A stretch of 64,000 nt of DNA from Actinomadura livida (GTDB lineage: Bacteria; Actinomycetota; Actinomycetes; Streptosporangiales; Streptosporangiaceae), in the NCBI RefSeq assembly GCF_014648675.1, contig NZ_BMRO01000013.1, positions 62,001-126,000 of the forward strand. The letters are read 5' to 3'. Position numbers and translations under genes: made by a program. This document shows positions 46,329-54,915 of the stretch, in pieces. Under the pieces are notes generated by a model. It was not told where the DNA came from. It did no database searches and saw only the letters and a program-made list of their open reading frames with translations. The first letter of the stretch is position 1. Each line of letters begins with the position of its first letter.

Positions 46329-47005
46329 CACCACTGCTGCAAGCGCGTGATGTGAGCGTGTCGTTCGGCCGGACGCGGGCGCTGCGCGGCGCTTCGCTCG
46401 CGATCGGCGCCGGGGAGATCGTGGCGATCTCCGGTCCGAGCGGGTCGGGCAAGAGCACGCTTCTGCACTGCCTGGCCGGCATCCTCGTCCCCGATGACGG
46501 GGAGATCCGCTACGGCGAGACGCGCCTCGACGAGCTGGACGAGGACTCCCGCACCCGCCTGCGGCGAGAGGTGTTCGGAATCGTCTTCCAGTTCGGCGGG
46601 CTGGTGCCGGAGCTGACCGCCGTGGAGAACGTGGCCGTCTCGCTGATGTTCGGCGGGCTCGGCCGTGCGGAGGCGGCCGCGGCCGCGCTGGACTGGCTGG
46701 GCCGGCTCGGTGTGGACGACTGCGCGCCGCTGCGTCCCGGCGACCTGTCCGGCGGCCAGGTGCAGCGGGTCGCGATGGCGCGGGCGCTGGCCCACGGCCC
46801 GAAGGTCGTCTTCGCGGACGAGCCGACCGGCGCGCTCGACAGCGTCGCCGGGGAAGAGGTCCTCGGCCTGCTGCTCGGGACGGCCAGGGACCACGGCACC
46901 ACCGTCGTCCTGGTCACCCACGACAACCGGATCGCCGCCTACGCCGACCGCGAGATCGTGGTCCGCGACGGCGCCGTGGCGGCGAGCCCGGTGGTGACCC
47001 GATGA
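46325..47005 (+). CDS. ABC transporter ATP-binding protein
   Basis: The 226-residue ATPase has Walker A GPSGSGKST, Q-loop FQFGGLVPELT, signature LSGGQVQRV, Walker B VVFADEPTGALDS and H-loop VTHD. It is of the MacB/FtsE type that works with FtsX-like permeases. Overlaps of four bases with padR and the permease gene show a coupled operon. It is probably an exporter for a toxic compound or peptide; the ligand is unknown. Confidence 0.94.
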   Translation: MTPLLQARDVSVSFGRTRALRGASLAIGAGEIVAISGPSGSGKSTLLHCLAGILVPDDGEIRYGETRLDELDEDSRTRLRREVFGIVFQFGGLVPELTAVENVAVSLMFGGLGRAEAAAAALDWLGRLGVDDCAPLRPGDLSGGQVQRVAMARALAHGPKVVFADEPTGALDSVAGEEVLGLLLGTARDHGTTVVLVTHDNRIAAYADREIVVRDGAVAASPVVTR

Positions 47006-48357
47006 CCGGCGGCCGGACGCGCGACCTGTTCGCCGTCGCCGGGATGCTCGCCCGCGGCACCTCCCGCGGCGAGCGGCGGCGCCGGCGCCTGCTGGTCTCC
47101 GGTGCCGCGCTGGCCACGTTCTTCCTGCTCGGCGCGGCGAACCTGCTGCTGATACGGGGGACGACCCAGACCGAGTGGGCGGGGCTCGTGGCCGAGGAGG
47201 GGCTGCGGCCGGGCACCGCGCTGGCGCTGGCGCTGCTCGTCGTCCCGGTGCTGGCGCTGCTGCACCAGGTCGGCCGGGTCGCGCAGGCCGCGCAGGAGCG
47301 GCGGCTGGCGGCGCTGCGGCTGGCCGGTGCGACTCCGCGGGACGTCCGGCTGCTCGGCGTGGCCGAGGCACTCCGCGTCGGCACGGTCGGGGCGCTGATC
47401 GGGACCGTCGGCTACGTGGCCGGGCAGCAGGCGGCGATGGCCGCCCTCGGGGTGGGTGATACCGGCCGGTATGCGATCCCGCCGTGGCCGGTCCCGGCCG
47501 TCATGGCCCTGGTGGTGGCCGCCGCGGCGCTGGTCAGCCTGCGGGTGTCCCGCCACGTCGTCGTCTCGCCGCTGAGTGTCGCGCGGCGTGCGTCCCGTCC
47601 TGCGCCGTCCCCGTACACGATCATTCCGCTCGCCCTCGGCCTGCCGATCGTCGTCGCGAGCGCCTTCATCGACGCCGCATGGAACTTGTGGCTGCTCGCG
47701 CTCGGCGCCGTCCTCGCGATCGTCGGCATCGCGGCGGGCGCCGCCCGCGTCATCCTCGAATCGGCCCGTCTGGCCGGCCGCTGGGCCCGCACCCCCGAGA
47801 CGCTCCTGGCGGCGCGCGCACTGGAGGCCGACCCCCGCGCGGGAGGCCGGACCATGGCGGTCGTCGCCCTGGTCGTCTTCTTCGGCACGGCCACCGGTGT
47901 CGTCACCTGGGACGTGGTGCGGACCGGAGGCATCTTCGACGATCCGGAGGACCGGTTCTGGCTCGTCAGCCTGGGCCTGACCTATGGGGCGCTGCTGTTC
48001 GCCCTGCTCGTGGCGGTCACGGCGCTGGTGGTGCACCGGGCGGAGGCGCTGCTGGAGAGCGGCCGGTCGATGGCGGCGCTGGCCGCGGCCGGAGCCCCGG
48101 TGGCGTCGCTGCGCAGGTCGACGCTGCGCCAGACGCTCATCGCGGCGACCCCGGTCTGCGCGATCGGCGCGCTGACCGCGCTGCTCGGCATGGCACCCGG
48201 CCTCTTCCTGACACCGGACCTGCCGATGGTCGCCTGGACGGCCGGGCACGCCCTGTTCATGGTCGCGCTGGCGGTCGCGGCCGCGGCGGCGGTGACGGCC
48301 CTGTCGAACCGGCTCCTCACCCGGGCCGCCGCTCCGGTGAACCTCCGTGCCGAATGA
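47002..48357 (+). CDS. FtsX-like ABC permease
   Basis: The 451-residue membrane protein has about ten hydrophobic segments and two FtsX-like regions with the ERRLAALRLAGATPRDV and GRSMAALAAAGAPVASL signatures. The large extracytoplasmic MacB domain is missing, as in BceB-like or YknZ-short permeases. It ends the padR operon and stops 10 bases from the convergent mutY gene. Confidence 0.88.
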   Translation: MTGGRTRDLFAVAGMLARGTSRGERRRRRLLVSGAALATFFLLGAANLLLIRGTTQTEWAGLVAEEGLRPGTALALALLVVPVLALLHQVGRVAQAAQERRLAALRLAGATPRDVRLLGVAEALRVGTVGALIGTVGYVAGQQAAMAALGVGDTGRYAIPPWPVPAVMALVVAAAALVSLRVSRHVVVSPLSVARRASRPAPSPYTIIPLALGLPIVVASAFIDAAWNLWLLALGAVLAIVGIAAGAARVILESARLAGRWARTPETLLAARALEADPRAGGRTMAVVALVVFFGTATGVVTWDVVRTGGIFDDPEDRFWLVSLGLTYGALLFALLVAVTALVVHRAEALLESGRSMAALAAAGAPVASLRRSTLRQTLIAATPVCAIGALTALLGMAPGLFLTPDLPMVAWTAGHALFMVALAVAAAAAVTALSNRLLTRAAAPVNLRAE

Positions 48358-48366
48358 CCGGCGCGG

Positions 48367-49245
48367 TCAGCCGGGGAGGGCGTAGCGGCCGTCTTCGAGG
48401 GGGTCGACCAGGCCGTCCGCGATGAGGGCGTCGAGGGCGCGCTCGCGTTGGACGGCGTCCGGCCAGACGACGTCGAGGGCCGGTTTCCCGACCGGCCCTT
48501 CGGCTTCGCGGAGGACGGCGAGGATGCGTCCCCGGCACTGCCGGTCGGTGCCCGCGTACGTCTGGCCGCGGCGCGGCGGCCCGTCGTAGGCGGGACGGCC
48601 CGCGAGGCGCCAGGAGCAGTGGTCGAACACCGGGCAGTCGACGCAGCGGGGCGTGCGGGCGGTGCAGACCAGCGCGCCCAGTTCCATGACCGCGACGGCC
48701 CAGCGGGCGGCGGTCGGGGGATCGAGGGGGAGGAGGCCCTCCGCCATCCTCACCTCGGCCTTCGTCTGCGATGTCGGTGGGTACTCCTCGCCCGAGACGA
48801 GCCGGGCCAGGACGCGCCGGACGTTGGTGTCGAGGACGGCGTGCCGCTGCCCGTACGCGAAGCTGGCGACGGCCGCGGCGGTGTAGGAGCCGATCCCGGG
48901 AAGCGCGAGGAGTTCGGCGTGCGAGGAGGGGACCTCGCCGCCGTGCCGCTCGGTAATGGCGCGGGCGCTCTCGTGTAGGCGCAGCGCGCGGCGGGGGTAG
49001 CCGAGCCGTCCCCAGGCGCGGACGGCCTCGCCCGATGGTTCGCCCGCGAGCGCGGCCGGCGTGGGCCAGCGCGTCATCCAGGCGTGCCAGACGGGCAGGA
49101 CGCGGGCCACCGGAGTCTGCTGCAGCATGATCTCGCTGACCAGGACGCCCCACGGGGTCGCGTCCGGTGCCCGCCAGGGGAGATCCCGGGCGTTCGCCCC
49201 GTACCAGTCGAGGATCGGGGCGGTGTAGGCGGAGTTCGGTTTCAT
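48367..49245 (-). CDS. mutY: A/G-specific adenine DNA glycosylase
   Basis: This base-excision enzyme removes adenine mispaired with 8-oxoguanine. VSEIMLQQTPV carries the catalytic glutamate, LPGIGSYTAAAV the helix-hairpin-helix, and VLDTNVRRVL the catalytic aspartate. Four cysteines spaced C-x6-C-x2-C-x5-C near residues 190-206 bind the 4Fe-4S cluster. The ATG at 49245 gives 292 residues; the C-terminal MutT-like 8-oxoG recognition domain is short or absent, as in other actinobacteria. Three genes later come disA and radA. Confidence 0.94.
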   Translation of the reverse strand: MKPNSAYTAPILDWYGANARDLPWRAPDATPWGVLVSEIMLQQTPVARVLPVWHAWMTRWPTPAALAGEPSGEAVRAWGRLGYPRRALRLHESARAITERHGGEVPSSHAELLALPGIGSYTAAAVASFAYGQRHAVLDTNVRRVLARLVSGEEYPPTSQTKAEVRMAEGLLPLDPPTAARWAVAVMELGALVCTARTPRCVDCPVFDHCSWRLAGRPAYDGPPRRGQTYAGTDRQCRGRILAVLREAEGPVGKPALDVVWPDAVQRERALDALIADGLVDPLEDGRYALPG

Positions 49246-49314
49246 GGCGCGTCGCCATTGTGGCACGCGGCGGGTCGTCCCCTCTTTCCGGATCGTCGAT
49301 TGCATACTTAACGT

Positions 49315-49914
49315 ATGGGGGCTGACACAGGGCGTAGTGTCGATCAATACTGGCGGCGTCGTGCGCTCGCCTTGGCCGGAGTCGTCGGAAGCGTCGGGCT
49401 GCTGGCCTGGGCTTGCACCGGCGACGGAAACGAGCCGCCGGTCCATAACGCGAACGCAGTTGAGAGCACGAGCCCTCCGCCGCCGCCGACCGCCATGCCG
49501 ACGGTCACCGTGACCGTGACCGCCAGCCCCGAGCCGAAACCGGTGAAGGACGGCGGCCCGTGCACCGGCAAGGACCTCGTTTTCACCATGTCGGCCCCCC
49601 AGGACACCTTCGCGGGCTCCGAGCGGCCCCAGTTCCGCGTCACGGTGGTCAACACGGGGAAAGGCTCCTGCACATTCGACACGGGTTCGCTGAACGTCCG
49701 CATTACCTCCGGCTCCGACGACATCTGGTCATCCACCGAATGCCGTCGGGGCGATTCATCGAAGAAGACCCTCAGACGCGGCATCCCCCACGTGGAAACC
49801 GTCACCTGGGGCCGCGAGCGCGGCTGCGACGGCGGAGACCCGGCCCGCCCCGGCACATACGTGGCAGACCTCAAAGGAAAAAAGGCGAAGAAGCAGGTCT
49901 TCCACCTACGCTGA
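49315..49914 (+). CDS. Membrane-anchored or secreted protein of unknown function
   Basis: The 199-residue protein has an N-terminal hydrophobic segment after an RRR motif (YWRRRALALAGVVGSVGLLA) ending in a cysteine; the lipobox-like AWAC is not canonical. A Ser/Pro/Thr-rich linker to about residue 75 is followed by a beta-sandwich-like domain with four cysteines, including GPCTGKD and GKGSCTFDTG. It is probably extracytoplasmic. No ribosome-binding site precedes the ATG; an AT-rich -10-like element six bases upstream suggests a leaderless message. Confidence 0.7.
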   Translation: MGADTGRSVDQYWRRRALALAGVVGSVGLLAWACTGDGNEPPVHNANAVESTSPPPPPTAMPTVTVTVTASPEPKPVKDGGPCTGKDLVFTMSAPQDTFAGSERPQFRVTVVNTGKGSCTFDTGSLNVRITSGSDDIWSSTECRRGDSSKKTLRRGIPHVETVTWGRERGCDGGDPARPGTYVADLKGKKAKKQVFHLR

Positions 49915-49953
49915 CCTGCGCCTATCCATTTCCAAGCCCCTGATCACGTCCAC

Positions 49954-49973
49954 CGGAGCGATGCAGCGATCGC
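49954..49973. repeat. Dispersed 20-bp repeat, copy 1
   Basis: A 20-base sequence containing GCGATGCAGCGATCGC is identical to 52820-52839. The two copies lie downstream of disA and between radA and the next gene, bracketing the disA-radA pair. Confidence 0.7.
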
Positions 49974-50020
49974 GCGCAGTGAAGGCGTTCTAGCGACTGA
50001 CCGCCAAGGGCGATGCGAAG

Positions 50021-51103
50021 CTACACATAGCGTTCCAAAATTGAGGATTCGGCCAGGCGGGAGAGGCCCTCGCGGACGCTGCGGGCGCGGGATTCGCCGA
50101 CTCCGCCGACGGCCTGGAGATCGTCTATGCTCGCCGCCAGCAGTTTCTGCAGGCCGCCGAAATGCTCGACGAGCCGCTCGATGACCATGCTCGGCAGGCG
50201 CGGGACCTTGGCGAGGAGCCGGAAGCCCTTGGGGCTGACGGGCAGGTCGAGGGCGTCCGGGCCGGCGAAGCCCATCACCTCGGCGACGGTGGACAGGTCG
50301 AGCAGCTCGTTGGCCGACAGCGTGTCCAGGTCCGAGAGGATGGCGGCGACGCCGCGGGTGCGGGTGTCGTCGGACGGGTAGTCGCGGACGATCAGCTCGC
50401 GGTCGACGTCGACGCCGGAGACGAGCTCGTCGAGCTGGAGGGACAGCAGCCGGCCGTCCGTGCCGAGTTCGACGACGTAGCCCTCGATCTCGTCCGCGAT
50501 GCGGCGGACCATCTCCAGGCGCTGCACCACGGCGCTGACGTCCCGGACGGTGACGAGGTCCTCGATCTCCAGCGCCGAGAGCGTGCCGGACACCTCGTCC
50601 AGGCGCAGCTTGTAGCGCTCGAGCGTGGCGAGGGCCTGGTTGGCCTTCGAGAGGATCGCCGCGGAGTCTTCGAGGACGTACCGGATGCCGTCCAGGTACA
50701 GCGCGATGATGTGCATCGACTGGCTGACCGAGATGACCGGGTAGACGGTCTGGCGGGCCACGCGCTCCGCGGTGCGGTGGCGGGTGCCCGACTCCTCGGT
50801 GGGGATGGTCGAGTCCGGCACGAGGTGGACGGCGGCGCGGACGATGCGGCTGTGGCTGCCGTCGAGGACGATCGCGCCGTCCATCTTGGCGAGCTCGCGC
50901 AGCCGGGTGGCGGAGAACTCGACGTCGAGCTCGAAGCCGCCCGAGCACAGTTCCTCGACCGTCTTGTCGTAGCCGAGCACGATCAGGCCGCCGGTGTGGC
51001 CCCGCAGGATCCGCTCCAGTCCGTCGCGGATCTGGGTGCCCGGGGCCACCGCGGCCAACGTGGCGCGGCGTCGTTCGTCATGACCCTTGTCGTGTGATGG
51101 CAC
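50021..51103 (-). CDS. disA: DNA integrity scanning diadenylate cyclase DisA
   Basis: DisA makes cyclic di-AMP and scans DNA for branched structures. The catalytic motifs DGA (75-77) and RHR (108-110, within GTRHRTAER) are at the canonical positions. A helical linker spans about 140-290, and the C-terminal helix-hairpin-helix (LQAVGGVGESRARSVREGLS) binds branched DNA. The 360 residues are normal. The start is a GTG with GGGGG upstream. It lies next to radA, which in bacteria modulates DisA, and 113 bases separate them. Confidence 0.96.
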   Translation of the reverse strand: MPSHDKGHDERRRATLAAVAPGTQIRDGLERILRGHTGGLIVLGYDKTVEELCSGGFELDVEFSATRLRELAKMDGAIVLDGSHSRIVRAAVHLVPDSTIPTEESGTRHRTAERVARQTVYPVISVSQSMHIIALYLDGIRYVLEDSAAILSKANQALATLERYKLRLDEVSGTLSALEIEDLVTVRDVSAVVQRLEMVRRIADEIEGYVVELGTDGRLLSLQLDELVSGVDVDRELIVRDYPSDDTRTRGVAAILSDLDTLSANELLDLSTVAEVMGFAGPDALDLPVSPKGFRLLAKVPRLPSMVIERLVEHFGGLQKLLAASIDDLQAVGGVGESRARSVREGLSRLAESSILERYV

Positions 51104-51216
51104 CTGACCCCCGGAGGTCGCTGGACGGCGTCAGTTTACCGAGGAGGTTCGCGCACCGGTTCCTCCCCAGGTCGCAAGCATGCGTCGCTTGGCGTAATAC
51201 TCTGGCGTGACCCAGG

Positions 51217-52665
51217 TTAGGGCGCCGTAAAGGACACCTGCAGCGCCTGCTTCAGGCTGTCGACCTCCATCACCTTCATGCCCTCGTAGCTGGTGAGCTG
51301 CGGGTCGGCGCGCTTCAGCGGCGATCCGTCGGCGAGTTCGAGGGAGCCGCGCGGGACCACGGCGTGCTTGAACCCGAGCCGCGCCGCCTCGGCGAGCCGC
51401 CGCTGCACCCCGGGGACGACGCGGACCTCCCCGGCGAGGCCCACCTCCCCGAGCGCGATCAGGCTGGTGGACAGGGCCTGCTCGACGGACGCGCCCGCGA
51501 CGGCCAGCGCGAGCGCGAGGTCGACGGACGTCTCGGTGAGCCGCACGCCGCCGACGGTCGAGACGTACACGTCCTGCTCGTGCATGGAGATCTTGCACCG
51601 CTGGGCGAGGACGGCGAGGACCATCGCGACCCGCGAGGTCTCCAGCCCGGACGTGGCGCGCCGCGGCGCCGGCAGGTGCGATTTCGCGACGAGCGACTGC
51701 ACCTCGGCGACGAGGGGGCGGCGCCCCTCCAGCGTGACGGTCACGCAGGTGCCGGGGACGGCCTCGTCGCGGCGGGTCAGGAACAGCCCGCTCGGGTCGG
51801 GCAGCCCGACGATGCCGACCTCGGACAGGTCGAAGCAGCCCAGCTCGTCGGTCGGCCCGTAGCGGTTCTTCACGGCGCGGATCATGCGCAGCCGCGAGTG
51901 CCGGTCGCCCTCGAAGTAGAGGACGACGTCGACGAGGTGCTCCAGGAGGCGCGGCCCGGCGATGGCGCCTTCCTTGGTCACGTGGCCGACGAGGACGACG
52001 GTGATGCCGCGTTCCTTGGCGACGCGGATGAGGTTGGCGGCGACCTCCCGGACCTGGGTGACGCCGCCGGGCGCGCCGTCCACCTCGGACGTGCCGATCG
52101 TCTGGATGGAGTCGACGACGAGCAGCTCCGGCTCCACGGCGTCGATGTGCCCGAGGATGGCGGACAGTTCCGACTCCGCCGCCAGGTACAGCCCGTCGGT
52201 GATCGCCCCCACGCGGTCGGCGCGCAGCCGCACCTGCTCCGCCGACTCCTCACCCGTCACGTACAGCACGTGCTTCGTCTCATCGGCGGAGCCCTGTGAC
52301 TGCGTCGAGCCCTGTGACTGCGTCGAGGCCAGCGCGGCGACCTCCAGCAGCAGCGTCGACTTGCCGATGCCCGGCTCGCCGGCCAGCAGCAGGACGGCGC
52401 CGGGGACGATGCCGCCGCCGAGCACCCGGTCGAGTTCGTCCAGGCCGGTGGGCTTCGACTGCGCCGACCGCACGTCCACCTGCCCGATCGGGCGCGCCGG
52501 CGCGCTGACCGGCCCGGCCGGCACGACCCGCGCCGGAGTGGCGGACGCGGCCTCGGTGACCGTCCCCCACGTCTGGCACTCGCCGCAGCGCCCGACCCAT
52601 TTGGACGTCTGCCACCCGCACTCGGCGCACCGGTAGCTCGCCTTCGCGGTCTTAGCCTTAGCCAT
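51217..52665 (-). CDS. radA: DNA repair protein RadA (Sms)
   Basis: RadA is a RecA-like helicase acting in recombination. The zinc finger has Cys13, Cys16, Cys27 and Cys30. Walker A GEPGIGKST is at 96-104, the RadA motif KNRYG near 265, and a Lon-like C-terminal domain follows. Just after Walker A, residues 115-126 contain TQSQGS twice, an insertion I would not expect here; it comes from an 18-bp tandem duplication. The ATG at 52665 gives 482 residues. Confidence 0.95.
   Translation of the reverse strand: MAKAKTAKASYRCAECGWQTSKWVGRCGECQTWGTVTEAASATPARVVPAGPVSAPARPIGQVDVRSAQSKPTGLDELDRVLGGGIVPGAVLLLAGEPGIGKSTLLLEVAALASTQSQGSTQSQGSADETKHVLYVTGEESAEQVRLRADRVGAITDGLYLAAESELSAILGHIDAVEPELLVVDSIQTIGTSEVDGAPGGVTQVREVAANLIRVAKERGITVVLVGHVTKEGAIAGPRLLEHLVDVVLYFEGDRHSRLRMIRAVKNRYGPTDELGCFDLSEVGIVGLPDPSGLFLTRRDEAVPGTCVTVTLEGRRPLVAEVQSLVAKSHLPAPRRATSGLETSRVAMVLAVLAQRCKISMHEQDVYVSTVGGVRLTETSVDLALALAVAGASVEQALSTSLIALGEVGLAGEVRVVPGVQRRLAEAARLGFKHAVVPRGSLELADGSPLKRADPQLTSYEGMKVMEVDSLKQALQVSFTAP
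52290..52325 (-). repeat. 18-bp tandem duplication inside radA
   Basis: Two identical 18-base units, 52290-52307 and 52308-52325, encode TQSQGS twice in the ATPase domain of RadA. Confidence 0.85.
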
Positions 52666-52819
52666 GCGCGGAAGCGTAGAGCCCCCCTGCGACATCCCGC
52701 CCGTGCGGCCTCAGCCACCTCCGCAACCCCGCCACGACCTCAACCCTCGCGATCGCGTCCGAAGGCAGGTTGCGAGCGAAGCGAGAAACCTGATCGCGCA
52801 GCGAGCCCCCAGGGCGAGA

Positions 52820-52839
52820 CGGAGCGATGCAGCGATCGC
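52820..52839. repeat. Dispersed 20-bp repeat, copy 2
   Basis: Identical to 49954-49973. Nearby GCGAGCGAAGCGAG and GCGCAGCGAG motifs have the same style, so the radA-hydrolase gap is repeat-rich. Confidence 0.7.
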
Positions 52840-52856
52840 ACGCGATGGTGTGGAGG

Positions 52857-53996
52857 TCAGGCCCCCCGGGGCCTGGCCTCCACACCACCGCCATAGGCAG
52901 CAGCACGGGCGATCAGGTCGCCTAGGTGGTCGTTGACGATGCCGGGGCGTTCCATCATCGCCATGTGGCCCGCGGTGGGGACGATCTCCAGGCGGGAGTC
53001 GGGGACGCAGCCGGCGATCCGGAGGCTGTGCTCGACGGGGGTGAGGAGGTCGTTCTCGGCTCCGATGACGAGGTTGTCGGCGCCGGCGAGCGAGGCGCAG
53101 TCGCTGATCACGTCCGTCGTGATCATGGAGTGCAGGTAGCCGGCGAAGGCGTCCATGCGGGTGTCGGACATCATCTGCTCGGCGAACGCGACCGCGGCGG
53201 GGCTCGCGTCCGGGCCGAAGGCGATCTGGTCCTCGACGAGGATGGCGGAGCCGCGGCTCAGGTGGCGGACCTTCTCGACGGCGCCGGAGCCTGCGCCGAG
53301 GGCGGCGATGACGCGCGGCATGACGCGGTGGCCGACGCGGGCGAGGAGGGCCGGCATGCCGAGGGTGACCTCGCCGAGGCCGGCGGACGACGTGCAGAGC
53401 AGCCCGGTGGCGACGATCTTGCGCCCGACCAGCTCGGGGTTCTCGTCGGCGTAGCGCATGATCGTGATGCCGCCCATGGAGTGGCCGACGAGGACGACCG
53501 GCGTCTCCGCGGGGACCGTGGCGTCGATCACGGCGGCGAGGTCGGCGGCCAGCCGGGAGACGGTGTAGCCGTCGCGGGCGCCGCCGTCGGAGCGGCCGTG
53601 GCCGCGGTGGTCCCAGAAGACGAGACGGCCGAGGCCGCGCAGGGCCTTGCGCTGGAAGTGCCAGGAGTCCTGGGTGAGGGTCCAGCCGTGGCAGAACACG
53701 ACGGCCAGGTCGGTGCGGTCCGCGCCGTCGATCTCGGCGTACAGGCGGGTGCCGTCGTCGGCGCGGACGGCGACGGGGCGTCCGCGCAGCGACCCGAACG
53801 GCTCGCCCGCGTGCGGGTCGGGACGCAGTTGCAGGCGGCGCATGGCGCGGCGCTGCACGGCGAGCCCGGCACCGGCGCCGGCCGCGCCGGCCGCCGTGAC
53901 GGCGAGCAGGCCGCCGAGGCCCTTCAGGAGCGCGGCGCGGCCGCTCCGCGGCGGCTCGGCGGGGGCGACGCGGCTCGTCCTGGCGGCACGGCCCAT
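52857..53996 (-). CDS. Alpha/beta hydrolase
   Basis: The 379-residue protein has an N-terminal hydrophobic anchor near 25-48, then an alpha/beta hydrolase core: VFCHGWTLTQDSW oxyanion region, nucleophile serine in GHSMGG, aspartate in AENDLLTP and histidine in AGHMAMME. It resembles membrane-anchored lipase/epoxide-hydrolase-like enzymes; the substrate is unknown. GGAGGAA supports the ATG at 53996. A TetR-like operator lies 24 bases upstream. Confidence 0.9.
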   Translation of the reverse strand: MGRAARTSRVAPAEPPRSGRAALLKGLGGLLAVTAAGAAGAGAGLAVQRRAMRRLQLRPDPHAGEPFGSLRGRPVAVRADDGTRLYAEIDGADRTDLAVVFCHGWTLTQDSWHFQRKALRGLGRLVFWDHRGHGRSDGGARDGYTVSRLAADLAAVIDATVPAETPVVLVGHSMGGITIMRYADENPELVGRKIVATGLLCTSSAGLGEVTLGMPALLARVGHRVMPRVIAALGAGSGAVEKVRHLSRGSAILVEDQIAFGPDASPAAVAFAEQMMSDTRMDAFAGYLHSMITTDVISDCASLAGADNLVIGAENDLLTPVEHSLRIAGCVPDSRLEIVPTAGHMAMMERPGIVNDHLGDLIARAAAYGGGVEARPRGA

Positions 53997-54019
53997 GGTC
54001 CGTTCCTCCGTTCCGGCAA

Positions 54020-54033
54020 TGACCGACCAGTCA
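54020..54033. promoter_or_regulatory. TetR-like operator upstream of the hydrolase
   Basis: TGACCGACCAGTCA has palindromic ends TGAC/GTCA and a G/C pair inside, like many TetR-family sites. The TetR gene at 55797 is a candidate, but this is inference. Confidence 0.4.
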
Positions 54034-54039
54034 GTAACT

Positions 54040-54750
54040 TCAGGGGCAACGCCACCACAAATTAACGGCATAGTCCACCTCAAGGGGCGACTCCCGGCCG
54101 TCCTGTTCGAGCAGGCACGCTTCGGCGAAGTCTGGCGGGAACTCGATGCTCAGGACGGCGGCCAGATCGTCCCGGCGCTCGAACGACCACCGGATCGTCA
54201 GCGGCTCACGGTTGAAGCCGTGCCGCGTCCAGAAGCGCTCCACGGCCTCCGGGTCGTATTTCGGCAGGCTGCGCCGGAACCAGCGGCCGAACGTGGAGCG
54301 CGTGGCGTCGTTGTCGATGATGAAGATCGCGCCGCCGCGACGGACGACCCTGGCGAGCTCGGCGAGGCCCGGTTCGCAGCCCGGCCCGAAGAAGTACGCC
54401 CAGCGGGCGTGGGCGACGTCGACCGAGGCGTCCGGGAGCGGCAGCGCCTGCGCCGCGCCCACCCGGACGGTGACGCCCGGCAGGTCGCGGACGCGGCGCG
54501 CGGCGGCGGACGCCAGCCCCGCGTGCGGCTCCACGCCGATCACCCGGTTCGCGTCCTCGGCGAAGAACGGCAGGTGGTAGCCGGTTCCGCAGCCGACGTC
54601 GAGGACGTCCGCACCCTTCCACGGCCGGATGGCGCGCATCGCCTCGGCGAGGACGCCGTCCGGGTCGACGGCGCGGTTCTCCAGCTCGTAGATTCGGGGG
54701 GAGTTCCAGATGTTGGGGCTCGGCACGGCGCCCCGGGCGATCTCGGCCAC
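54040..54750 (-). CDS. Class I SAM-dependent methyltransferase
   Basis: The 236-residue protein has the SAM motif VLDVGCGTGYHL near residue 50, acidic motif II GVEPHAG, and motif IV VDVAHARWAYFFG, where an aromatic-rich strand replaces the more common AxHH. It resembles Methyltransf_11 proteins acting on small molecules or lipids. The GTG at 54750 has no strong ribosome-binding site. It ends 43 bases before the hydrolase gene, so both may be one unit. Confidence 0.87.
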   Translation of the reverse strand: MAEIARGAVPSPNIWNSPRIYELENRAVDPDGVLAEAMRAIRPWKGADVLDVGCGTGYHLPFFAEDANRVIGVEPHAGLASAAARRVRDLPGVTVRVGAAQALPLPDASVDVAHARWAYFFGPGCEPGLAELARVVRRGGAIFIIDNDATRSTFGRWFRRSLPKYDPEAVERFWTRHGFNREPLTIRWSFERRDDLAAVLSIEFPPDFAEACLLEQDGRESPLEVDYAVNLWWRCP

Positions 54751-54915
54751 GGGACCAGAGGGTAGCCACCGCCACCCGCCGGCCGGTCAAGATCACGGAG
54801 AGCAATCAGTATCACGCGGGGCGAGGGTTTCATCACCGCCGCGGCCGCATAGGCTTTGCCTTGCGTACATCGCCCCTGCGAACATCACGAAGCGACCATT
54901 CCTGGCGAGGAAGCC

